Positions 15,844 through 27,000 of a stretch of 29,903 nt of DNA are shown piece by piece. The notes beneath the pieces were generated by a model. That model saw nothing but the letters and a program-made list of their open reading frames with translations. It did no database searches and was not told the origin of the DNA. Position 1 is the stretch's first letter. Each line of letters begins with the position of its first letter. The translations under genes and the position numbers were made by a program. The stretch is from the IMG/VR virus record IMGVR_UViG_3300035228_001474, positions 1 to 29,903 of that record; one strand, written 5' to 3'. The stretch is from a virus.

Positions 15844-16737
15844 TTAGAATTTAATTAAGTATTCTACCAAAATGTAAGGAGTAACAAGATCGTCAATTTT
15901 TTCAATTTCTGCAGTGTCAACATCAATAGATACAGAAACTCCACTTAAATCAATTTGGGTTTGTGGGTAAGTATATGTAAAATCACTACCATATGATAAT
16001 GGCGGTTGAATGCTATGTTTATGAATAGATTCACCACCCGCTTGATTAACTACCCCTAACATATGACCAGCACCACTATTACCAGGAAGATTACCACCAG
16101 TTTTACCACCCTGAAATCCTATAGCATGAGAGGTTTGAAAATTCAAGAGTGTTGGAAAAGCTTCATGAGTATGACCTTGAAAGTTACTAATATCAAGTTG
16201 AGTTTCTGAAGTAGCACTCGCAACATTATACGAAGCGTTGCCCAAAAAATTTAATGTTGCACTAGGACTAACCTGAACATTTCCAGTGTAAAAAGAAGCA
16301 ATGGTGTTTCCAAAGTTAGAAACAACCTCTACCTGTGGTCCAACTCTACGTGTTCCATTTGTGATTGCATCTGCAGTTCCATCATCAACAAAATAGTTAT
16401 TGTAAATACCCGTTCCTCTTCCACCTGTAATAACTTTAGATCCTAGATCTGGAAGAACAAATTGTCCCAAATCTCCTTGTTCAGCATCTGCATCTCTTGG
16501 AGTTTGGTTGTCTTTTCTAAATCTACTTTCTTGTCCAACACCCAAAACTTTAGATAATGCAAGATAATCTTTTGCATTTAAAATAGACCCATCACATTTC
16601 AAATATCCTGCAGGGATATCATTTTTAAATCCTGCTTCATTTGGATCATTTGCTGTCGAAATATTGGGAGTGGAGTGGATGAGGATAGATCCACACATAC
16701 CACCATATTTTCCTCTTTCTCTTGAGTAATTTGCCAT
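15844..16737 (-). CDS. Tail-collar domain virion protein (short fibre-like)
   Basis: This is a 297-residue structural protein with a phage tail-collar domain at about 40-110: IPAGYLKCDGSILNAKDYLA, then GQFVLPDLGSKVITGGRGTG. Two HxH motifs follow, H189-T-H191 and H239-K-H241, as in T4 gp12 and gp37, where such pairs in a trimer bind a metal ion. The C-terminus (ILVEYLIKF) matches the strand ending the other two collar proteins here. It starts one base after the upstream stop (TAAAATGG) without a visible Shine-Dalgarno sequence, so translation is probably coupled. It is shorter than T4 gp12 (527 residues) and lacks a long shaft, so it may be a fibre tip or baseplate spike. Confidence 0.87.
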   Translation of the reverse strand: MANYSRERGKYGGMCGSILIHSTPNISTANDPNEAGFKNDIPAGYLKCDGSILNAKDYLALSKVLGVGQESRFRKDNQTPRDADAEQGDLGQFVLPDLGSKVITGGRGTGIYNNYFVDDGTADAITNGTRRVGPQVEVVSNFGNTIASFYTGNVQVSPSATLNFLGNASYNVASATSETQLDISNFQGHTHEAFPTLLNFQTSHAIGFQGGKTGGNLPGNSGAGHMLGVVNQAGGESIHKHSIQPPLSYGSDFTYTYPQTQIDLSGVSVSIDVDTAEIEKIDDLVTPYILVEYLIKF

Positions 16738-16738
16738 T

Positions 16739-18055
16739 TTAATATGCTCGGATTAAATAAATGCAAGTGAGTGATGGTTGAGAAACATTCATATCAATCT
16801 GTAATGCTCCCTCATTTGAAGTATTATCAAGTTCAGCATTTGGAATATTTACCACAGCTTCTAATCTAGGTTGTGGACCCAATGAACCTTGTTTGTATAC
16901 AACTTGGAATGGATCATGTGCATGTGCAAAGAACTGATTTCCAACTGTCCACTGCTCTGCTGGGTTGCTGACCAGAGTAGCTCTGGCTGGTTCACTCGGT
17001 TCATCTGGATAATAGTTTCTAAATCCCAGAGGAACAGTAATATTAGAACCAAAAGAACCATATGGAATAACATCCTGACTACTAATTTCTGGTCCAGTAG
17101 AAGTACCAGTACCAGAACCAGCTGGTGTCCAACTATTAAATGGTGTAAATGGAGATCTAGTTACTCGAATGGGGTGTAAGTTTGATGGTGGATTTTCCGA
17201 CTGAACTTGACCCACAGCTCTACCAGGTTGTCCACCACTTCCAAACCCACTATATGCATTACCAACTTGAGAAAAACTCTTATCACCAAGATATTGTTCC
17301 GATCCAGTCCCTGTTTTCCAAAATTGAAGATTAGCACGAATGTAGTCTGATTCTTGGTCAGATAATGGGAATGATGTTGTCTCGTCGTATGAACCATACT
17401 TGTACTGAAATGCTACATTATCCCATGGGATAACACCAAGTCCTGGTCTAGTAGGATCAACATTCTGTACGGTTTCATATGAACCAGAGTGTTGGTGTGG
17501 TCTTACATGTTCATGACCCAATTTTCTACCGCCAATAAACACAGATTTCTCACCTTGACCAGGAATAATTTTGTTGCCAGTGACATCACCAGCATAACCA
17601 GTCCGATCATTTAGAGTAAATTCAACATCAGTACGAACATCAGTGATTGCTGGACTAAATCCATTATCAGTATTTGTTCCAATGTATGGACCAATAATAT
17701 TTCCTGCATCAGGATCAGTATCAATTCCTAAATTAAATCGATCAGTTTTACCACCAGCAGAAAAGTAAGATTGTTCAATATCAACAAGAGCTTTTCCTTG
17801 CAATAAATTTGGCAGAGAAAATTTTCCAGAATAGTTTGGAAATGCTAATTCGCTTGCGTTAAATGGTTCTTCTATATTAGTCGCTTCGTTATATGTGTCT
17901 CCAATTGATCTAGCGAGAAGAGGAAATTCTCTCGCAATAACTCTATTTCCATTACAAATTAACCACCCGTCTGGAATGTTGGATAAAGATCCTGACCAGG
18001 GCATGATGGTGCCAATTACAGCACCATCCATATCGTGTCTTTGTTGATAGAACAT
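16739..18055 (-). CDS. Tail-collar domain virion protein (fibre/baseplate)
   Basis: This is a 438-residue paralogue of the neighbouring collar protein. The collar domain covers about 11-90 (IMPWSGSLSNIPDGWLICNG, then GKFSLPNLLQGKAL). A double HxH cluster, H181-E-H183 and H187-Q-H189, follows, and a further AHAHD lies near the C-terminal quarter. The protein ends CIYLIRAY, like the other collar proteins. ATG 18055 lies four bases after the giant gene's stop. A second Met at residue 9 (MDGAVIGTIMPW) would give a start closer to the collar strand and is possible. The family fits short tail fibre or baseplate-spike proteins. Which one cannot be told from sequence. Confidence 0.87.
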   Translation of the reverse strand: MFYQQRHDMDGAVIGTIMPWSGSLSNIPDGWLICNGNRVIAREFPLLARSIGDTYNEATNIEEPFNASELAFPNYSGKFSLPNLLQGKALVDIEQSYFSAGGKTDRFNLGIDTDPDAGNIIGPYIGTNTDNGFSPAITDVRTDVEFTLNDRTGYAGDVTGNKIIPGQGEKSVFIGGRKLGHEHVRPHQHSGSYETVQNVDPTRPGLGVIPWDNVAFQYKYGSYDETTSFPLSDQESDYIRANLQFWKTGTGSEQYLGDKSFSQVGNAYSGFGSGGQPGRAVGQVQSENPPSNLHPIRVTRSPFTPFNSWTPAGSGTGTSTGPEISSQDVIPYGSFGSNITVPLGFRNYYPDEPSEPARATLVSNPAEQWTVGNQFFAHAHDPFQVVYKQGSLGPQPRLEAVVNIPNAELDNTSNEGALQIDMNVSQPSLTCIYLIRAY

Positions 18056-18059
18056 ATGA

Positions 18060-21000
18060 TTAAACGTTGATTAGATACCAACCAGTACGGGAAGAAGGAA
18101 CAGATTGACCACTTTCACCTTCAACTATATTACCTGCGTAAACTAGAGCGAAAGCAGCATATGGTGTTTGTACAACTAATTCACCACCGCCATGTGTTGC
18201 ATATTGAGAAGCAGGAACACCAGTTAAGAGAGACGATCCAGTATTAGAACCATCATTCATAACCCTCTGGTTTGTAAGAGCTCTTATAACCAGTGATACG
18301 TTATAAGTCAATGCCCCACCAATATCTATAATCCTAATCATATCACCCATTTGAGCATCTCCTGGTAATTTAACAATTGTATTGCCTCCAGCATTAATGA
18401 AGTAATTGACATTAACTTCTGCGGGAATGACAGCATCGGCACTGTACTCCCACTTACGTCCACCAGTATTAGAGAAGTAGTTTGATTGACCAGCAACAGT
18501 AACAGAACCATTGTTAAGAACCTTGAAGATCTCATCGCCAGCGATGTTCTTAATGGACAACTCTTGATCAAGTTGAGTTCTTCCAGCACCATCTTGATAC
18601 TTGAGATTAATACCACCCTCGATATCAAGTGATCCGCCAAAGTATGAGATACCACTACCTAGAGCAGATAGCGAACCATAGACAGTTAAGTTTCCATTTG
18701 ATCCGTCAAAATCAAGTTTTGGATCAGTTAAGTCTGCAACACCATTGTTATCAACTCCAAAGAACTTCATGCTACCAGTGCTGTAGATGCTACCAGTTGC
18801 AGTATCTACCTGGAAGGTAACAGCTTCAGTTATCTCAGAGTTTCCACCATTTGTTAAAGTTAAGAACTCAGTACTACCCTGCTCAGTAACCTTGAACAGT
18901 TGCTCTGGTTGTGCAAAGACTGTAGTTCCCCTTAAGGTAATTGTATCATTAGTAGTCAACTTACCTGTGGTAGTTGTATCACCAGTTGAAGAATCAACGA
19001 TAAAGCGGTTAAATCCTGCACCAGCGTAGATATGACCAAAGATGAAAGTATTACCAGTTGTAGATTCTACACGGAATGTATCATTTGCACCACTTGGATC
19101 ACCAGTATTAACAATCAGAGACTGCGGTGAGGTGCTGATTAGTGTCTTGACAGAAACAAATTCACTCTTACTTAGTCTGAGGAAATCTCTAGTAGATAAA
19201 CTTCCGCCAAACTCAGCAACGCCAATTCTTATATCTCCACTACCACTACCAATTCCTGATAATGGTTCATCTAATTGACCATCTGAATCAAGGTCAGATC
19301 CAGTGATATATGAGGCATTAGACTGCTTAATAAACTTAGCAATGTATGTCTCATCAGGGTGATTGTTATAAATTCCCGATCCATCCGCTCCACGAGAAAC
19401 GATCAGTCTATAACCATTTGTGTCTGAAGGATTGGTAACGTTTGCAATACCCTCAATACGAAGAATTTCACTCTCAGCTTGATTTCTCAATCCAGTAATC
19501 TGATTAGGACCTGAACCAACTGTATCGGGTGATAGATCACTGCCTCTGTCGATAAAGAGAAGATCGCCACGAGAGAAATCAGTAATTGCTGGTTCATCAA
19601 TTGGTAGATAATAAAGAGTGCCAGTATCAACAACACCTTGAACAATGAATGTTAACTGACCTGCTGGTAGTGTTGCATCAGTTTCAGTACCACCAATATC
19701 TCCAGGTTGAATGATTATTTGATCTCCAATCGCATATCCTTCACCAGGACTTTCCAGAGTAAGTTCAATTGTCTTATCAAATCTAACAAGAAGAGTAATA
19801 GTTGCACCAGAACCAACACCATCAGTAGTAGTGTTAACGAAAGGATATGTACCTGGTCGTCTAGAATCACCATTGGTGTTAACAACAGTATCGAATGTAG
19901 AGATTGCACCACCAGCGACTAGATATGATGTGCCACCCCAAGGAGCAACACCACCAGTATCAATTCTTCTTCCAGTATCCACATACTGATAGAAGTCAAT
20001 ATTAGAATTTTCTACACCACCAATAACATGAGGAACGATAGTAGTATTAAATCTACCTCTTTCGATCTCGATAATACCAGCATTTAGACCACCGTCTAGT
20101 CTGATGTTACCTTCAACAATCGCAGAAGCAAGAACATTTAAAGTGTTTCTGATAGTTGTTGTACCACCAGTAGATCCCATTTCAAATGTAGTTGCATTTG
20201 TTCCAAGTTTAAGAGTATTAGTTAAATCACCATCAAATGCTCTAACAGATCTTGTACTAGAGTAAATTCTGGATTCACTTGATCCTTCGCCTTCACCAGA
20301 ACCAAATTCAACTTCTTTAGATTTAATATTAGTAAAGAAAGTATCGATATTAGTGACAGAATTAGTTGTGCTTCTAGTAACATATCCACCACCAAATCTG
20401 AGTTGACAAATACTTGAAGATTGGTTCTGTACAGTTGCTAGATCAACAATAGCATTCTGACTATTGGTATGAATTCTAAGCGTTGAATCTACTGCAGTAG
20501 TACCAATCCTAACATGCTGATTAGAAGTGCTAGTACCTAAGTTGATTTCTTGAGGTAAGGTTGTATTAGTAGCGATGTTAATACGATCTGCAACACCAAA
20601 CAAGTTAACTCTTACTGCATTTGCAGGAGCAAGAGCGAAATCAGTATTAGTTGTAGTGATATCACCACCGTTAACCTCAAGATCACCAGTAATCTCTAGA
20701 TTTTCATGAATTCTAGCATCACCAACAACAACAAATGTCTTATTGAGTTCCTTATAAGGATTAATGGTGTCCTGAACCTTGGTATTAATACCCAACCTAC
20801 CACCATTGGTGGTCATTACTCTCAATACAGAAGTGTCATCTGGATCAGTACTATCACCACCAACTAATAATGCATTATCTTGTTCTGTTTCAACCTTGAG
20901 AGTTGAAGTTTCAGTTAGATAATTCTCAATAGTCTTACCACTGATAAATGCAGTACCAACAACATCGAGGTTTGCTCTAGGAGATGTTTCATCAGAAACG

Positions 21001-24000
21001 AATGCTGTTTGAGAATCAATGTGAGCAGAACGTGCTACTGTGTTAACTCCAAGTTTAAACTCACCCCATGTATCAGTATTTGTTCTAAGTGCTTCAGCAC
21101 CTAGTACACCAAATTCTTTCCAAATTGCCTTAGAAATTTCAACTAATGGAGTTTGAGTTCCACCAGGACGTGGTGGAGAAGAAATAACTGCACTTGCCCA
21201 GTTCTTAAGAGATACATCTTGATTAGTAGCAACCTGGAAGTAAACATAGTTATCTTCAGGATCAAATGGATCTGCTGGGTTATTGTATACTGTCCAAATG
21301 CCATTCAGATCAATATTAGGCCAATAGTTAGAAAGTTTGATCTGCGATGCAGCGTCAATTCCAATACCCTCAAGATCTTTATTCTTGATATTTTGCTGTG
21401 AGAAACTATCGAACCATACAATTTTAACAACTGTAGTCCCATCAAACTCAATAGTTGAGATGTTACCGTTGTTGACATCTTGATAGAAGTTAGCGTTAAC
21501 CCAACCGATAGAACCAGTTTTACCAACTTCTAGACCCTTGAGTAAGATATCACCAGATCTTGCAAGAACACCATTGTAATTAACAAACTGGTTAACATAT
21601 ACTCTGGTTCCACCATCTCCAACTAGAGGAGAGTTGTTGGGTGAGATGTTGGAAGGAATTCCAGCATATTCGTGTGTTTGGATCTGATAATCTTGTCCAT
21701 CTCTTCTAGCAGTAATACCAAATAGAGCAGCTTGAACTCTATTCTTGCTAATACGAATGTCACCCTTAGTTCTAGGTCTAAAGTTATCATTGTCAAGACT
21801 TTCGTCTTGCTGCTCATTTGTTACAGGATCAATCGAAGATACGTTAGAACGAATGATTAGACAATCACGAACTTCAGTTAGATCATTATCTTGTACACTA
21901 ATAACAATTGGAGAACTGAATGTGTTTGGTAGATCACCATCACCACCAACAACTGTGATGTTCTGATTGAACGTTACAGGAGTATTGAAGGTGGTAACGA
22001 GGTTACCGAGATCATCATCTTCGTCCTCACTATCAGTTAGTGCTGCTCTTTCAAGGAAAGTTTCTTCACCCGTGATAGCGTTAATCTTACGGTTACCAAT
22101 ATAGAGGTCACCGTTAGAGTTTAGACCCGTGTAGAAGACGATACCAGCGTCTTGTTTCTTACTTTGGGCGTAGAAGTCCTCAGTAGGTGATAAGACAATC
22201 TCCTGACGTGCTGGGAGACCTGTGGAGTAGTTTCCTGGACCAAATCCAAGATACTCAAACGTATGGTTACCTGCACGAGCAATAGAGGGTCTTCTAAGTT
22301 CAACATAGTAACGCTGATCTGAAACAACTGTGCTAGTACCAGAGATTGAAATCTTACGATCTTCTGAACCAGAAGTTGCATTACCAATTTGTGCTTCAAT
22401 TTGTGCTTCATTAACAAAGTCATAATCTTTGAATGCTGGGTTAGCAATCAGATCTTCTACAAGTTCTCTAGTTACAGATCCCTTGAAATCGTTAGTAGTA
22501 ACAAGACCGTGGACATAATTGTTAGCAGCAGAATATGTTGCTGGTGGATCCAGTAGGTTTTCAACGATAGCAAGTTCTTCGGGACTTGTACCTGCTTTTT
22601 GGAACCAAAGAGGATCATTCTTATAGTTCAAAGGATACAAGCTGCTGACTGGTTGAGAGAACTTGTACTTTTTAAAGTTCTCAGTTACACCAGCACCTTG
22701 TGGGAATGGGGAAATATTACCGCGTAGACAAGAGAGATAGTAAATACCATCTTGCTGACCTGAAATTCTACGCTGCAGGGTCTCGTAGTTGAAGACATAG
22801 AAGGTATCTTCAATAACACCAGCATCTTCAACACTGTCAACATAGTATTCGTTACCAGCATCATCTTGAATAGTATCACCAGGAGTGATAGTATAAACGT
22901 TAGCGCCGTTTTGCTTGTAATAATACTGGGGATATTTTTTGCGGATTAGTGTTTTTAGAGGTAGCGATTTGCCAAAATCTTGATCGGTAAGCATGTCTGC
23001 AAACACAACCGTGCCATTGCCTTGATCCTGTGTAAACTGAACATTAGCATAATCACTGAACTCTAGTTTACCACCACGAATATTTTTGAGGATGAGGTAA
23101 TGCTCACCACCAATAGAGAAATACTGGTGAATATTAGCAAGACCTGAAGAATAACCACCCCAATAAACGCGGCTCTCTTCTGTTTGCTCGGTCTTATTGA
23201 CAATCCAATCACCACCTTGAGGTGCATTAATTTGAACTGTTGTAAATGTTTCGTTCTTTAGACCAGAAAAGTCAACAGCGTTGATTGTAAGATCAAAGAC
23301 TGTTAGTTCTAGGTAGTTGATATTAAAATCAAGAGGATCCTGAACTTTAACAGCACTCTGAATAGTTGCTTGGATACCAGAATTAAACTTGGCAAACTTA
23401 GCATACTGGATACCATCATTGGTAAGATCTTTTCTGTATGGATCATATGACGTGTCAATGTCAAGATTTGCCGCATCAAACTCAAATTGATTGAACCCAA
23501 TCTTTTCAGCAGCTTGCACTGGGTTTCTAAAGTCTGCAGTATAAACATTACCAGCGACTGGCTTGAGTAGAACTCTCTGTGGTACTAATTTACGTGTGTC
23601 ATCAGTTCTTGTCTTGATAACAAATCCATTAATAGGATCTCTAGCATTTGCAAGATACTTAGGAATAACATAACGTAATTTGTATGTTCTATCATCTGCT
23701 TCACGCTTATCTTCAATACGAGTGAACCACATATCTGTGGATCTTCTTCTATCAGCAAGATCTTGCTGATTAACTCTCCAGATAATATTCTGCTCGTAAG
23801 TGGTGGAAGGTATGCTAGTAATATCAGCCTCATTTTTACAATTCACAAACCACTTACCAGTGTCAGCAAATGTATTTGTAAATCCAGCATCAAATCTTAC
23901 TGGTGATCTACGCTTGTTAGCATACATCTTGAATGAATAATTACCAGGAACAAATCTTACAGGATCGTTTTCATTAATTGCATCACTATGTGAAATGTAG

Positions 24001-27000
24001 ATGGTAACAGTCTTATCATTCTCATATCTTACATAAAACTCACTATTGTAGTTAAGTCTGCCGAAGTTAGCGTTAAGATTGTCAGTAGTAGCAATGAATG
24101 GATCTTCTGCTTGATTGGTTGATCCCGCACCAGAAGCACCAGCAATAGAGGGTAAATCATTACCTGGATTTGCTCTGAAGAATACTCTCTGAGGTTCTAC
24201 AGAAGCGAATGGAACATCAAAGATGTGAGAAACATCAGTTTCAATACCATTAGTAACAGAACCACTTAGACTACAAGTGTAGCTGTGTAGATCATACTTA
24301 ATGTCAAGGACAAATTGGTAGATATCAATCTCAACATCCCTATCAATACTATCAGATTCAGATGAGTAGATGTAAATACCTGCTGCAGCATTCTCAGGTG
24401 ACGTTGCGAGCATCAATTTATTTTGTGCTGCAGAATCAAAGATACCAGTAGCGTTAGCATAGTCAGTTGGTTGTGTCCTTCTACCAGGAGCAATTACATA
24501 GTATGTTGTGTTAGTTTCAAATCCATTAGGTAGTCTGACAAGACGCTTATCGACATCAACATACTCTCTCTTAGTTAAATCAAAGCGAGGACGTGGTACA
24601 AGTCTAACAGGAGTTCCAGTCTCAAACTCATGTGGGTCAGTATTATTAACACCAGGATCAGTATTAATAGTAAAGATTGTTGATCTCTTAGTAAACTGAC
24701 CAGGATCAGCAGTAGATTCTACTCTAGTTACCGTGCCAGGACCACTCTGAATAACATCAATAATATCACCAACCAAACTATCGATTGTAGCTTTAACACC
24801 TGCACACTCAGGATATAGATCATCTTGAATAACTTCAGGATTATTTGCAGCATTTCCAACATCGGATAGTGTTGGTAAAGTATCTGCCCATACACCCTCT
24901 TCAAACGTGAAGTATAAGTTAGTTGATTCAGTCTGGTTTGCATTTCTCAACTCACCAATATTGAACTTAGATCCTTTAAATCCTAGTTCAATGTTCTGGT
25001 TGTCAACAATTCTCTTGATATATGTCTCATCAGAAATGTTATCAAATATTTGAATAGCACTTGGTACAAGTAAACCGTTAGTTCCATATGGAGCATTACC
25101 ACCAGTCTCATCGTATTCAGCAACCTTCATGCCAATCAAGAGACCCTTAGTATCTCCAACGTTGACGATTGCACTACCGAAAGTAGTATCACAATCCTTA
25201 ATAAGAACATCAAAGTTTCTCATGGCAGCAATTGCCATGTCTCTTACATACTTCCAAGCATCAACAGTCTCAATTTTCTCGCCATCAATGTAGTCAAGTT
25301 GAGCACCACCAGTAATTAGAGCATCAGTAGAAGCTCTTACGAATGTATGTGTAACCTGGGGTAGATGCTTAACGCAATTTGCACTCGCTCCTGTAAACTG
25401 ATGAACAGATTGTGGTTCGTGCTTGATAGCACCAGTAGTTGCGCTGATGAAGTAATGGGTAGATGTGTCAGATGAAGTACCAACGTTGAGAGTAAATGTT
25501 CCGTCTTGACGTTGAATGCCACCTGCAACAGCACTGACGAAGGTATGAGTACCAGTGTAATCAGAGCTACCTACGTTGATATCAAATGTATTTGAAGTTA
25601 CATTAGAGATTGCCAACCAGCGACCTGATGGATAATCGTAATTAGCGCGAGGATATGTCTTCTCAGAAACATTACCATCTAAGTCACAAGTATAAGTTAG
25701 AGAATTATTTGCAATCTGGACGTAATCACCATTGCTAAATCCATGGTTTGAAACCGTAAGAGTTACAACTCCAGTTGCTGCGTCATAAGGAGCATCGGTT
25801 GCTGTATGTACAGAATATCCAACACTACTAATAGTGATAGACTTACCTGCCCAAGGATCTTGACCAGGACGTGGATAAGTATGCTGAGTTGCACGATTAT
25901 CTAAATCACACTCAAAGGTGAATGAATTATCAACAAATACAACGCTGCGTCCAACACCAAGACCATGTTGTGCAACAGTAACAGTCATGTCACCTGTTAC
26001 AGGATTGTAGATAGCACCTGTTGGAGTAAATGCTACATTAGGACCAGATACCCCAGCATTAATGGTAATCGTAGTTGAAGATCTAGAAGTGATAGGCATA
26101 GACCTACCAGAGAAAGGATCAATACCAGAGCGAGGATATGACTTGACCGAATCATTATTATCCATGCCGCAAGTGAACGACAAAGAATTGTTATCAATTA
26201 CAACGCCTTCACCAACAGATAGATCATGAGCACCAATAGTTAGTACCAGATCTCCTGTAGAAGGGTCATAAGTAGCACCAGATGGGGTGAATTCTACGTT
26301 AGGACCAGATGCACCAACGTTACAGGTAATACTATTAGAAGTAACTGAAGTAACTTCAATCGATCTGTTGGCATATGGATCAATACCAGGACGTGGATAT
26401 GTCTTCTCTGACTGGTTGCCATCCATGCCACAAGTGAACGTGAACGAGTTATCAACAAGCCTGATGTTTCTTCCCTGCTCAACAGTATGGTTGGGAACAA
26501 CCATAGTAAAGTCACCAGTTGCAGGATCATAAGTAGCAGAAGTTGGAGTATATCTAGTTTCTGTAGATGTACCAACATAGTATGCTTCACCAGCTTGAAT
26601 GCTATTAATGTTACCACCAAAGCGTAGGTCATTAACTACAGCATCAACGATGTAAGAAACATCACGATAGCACTTGGATGATGTTGGATCATTATTAAAT
26701 CCACCATTATTAATTGGAGGTAGTCCACTTAGATTACTATCAATAACTGCATCACTTGCGATATCGAATAGAGTTTCAATTGTAGAACGAACGTTAGCAC
26801 AATCCCAATCACCATGAGTGAGAGGTGGAAGATTTGATAGAGATGCAAATCCAGAGTTACCTTGACCAGCAATAGCATCACTAATAATTCCAACTAACGT
26901 ATCGATTGTTTGTAGAACATCAGAACAATTACCAATTTGATATCCAACCTCACCAGAAGCACCAGTGATTGATTGTGGTTGCTGTGGAACAGATCTTGCA

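Noticed and set aside
25530-26560. Possible CRISPR array or non-coding repeat
   Set aside because: The repeats are about 250 bases, diverged, in frame and encode protein. There are no short identical repeats with unique spacers.
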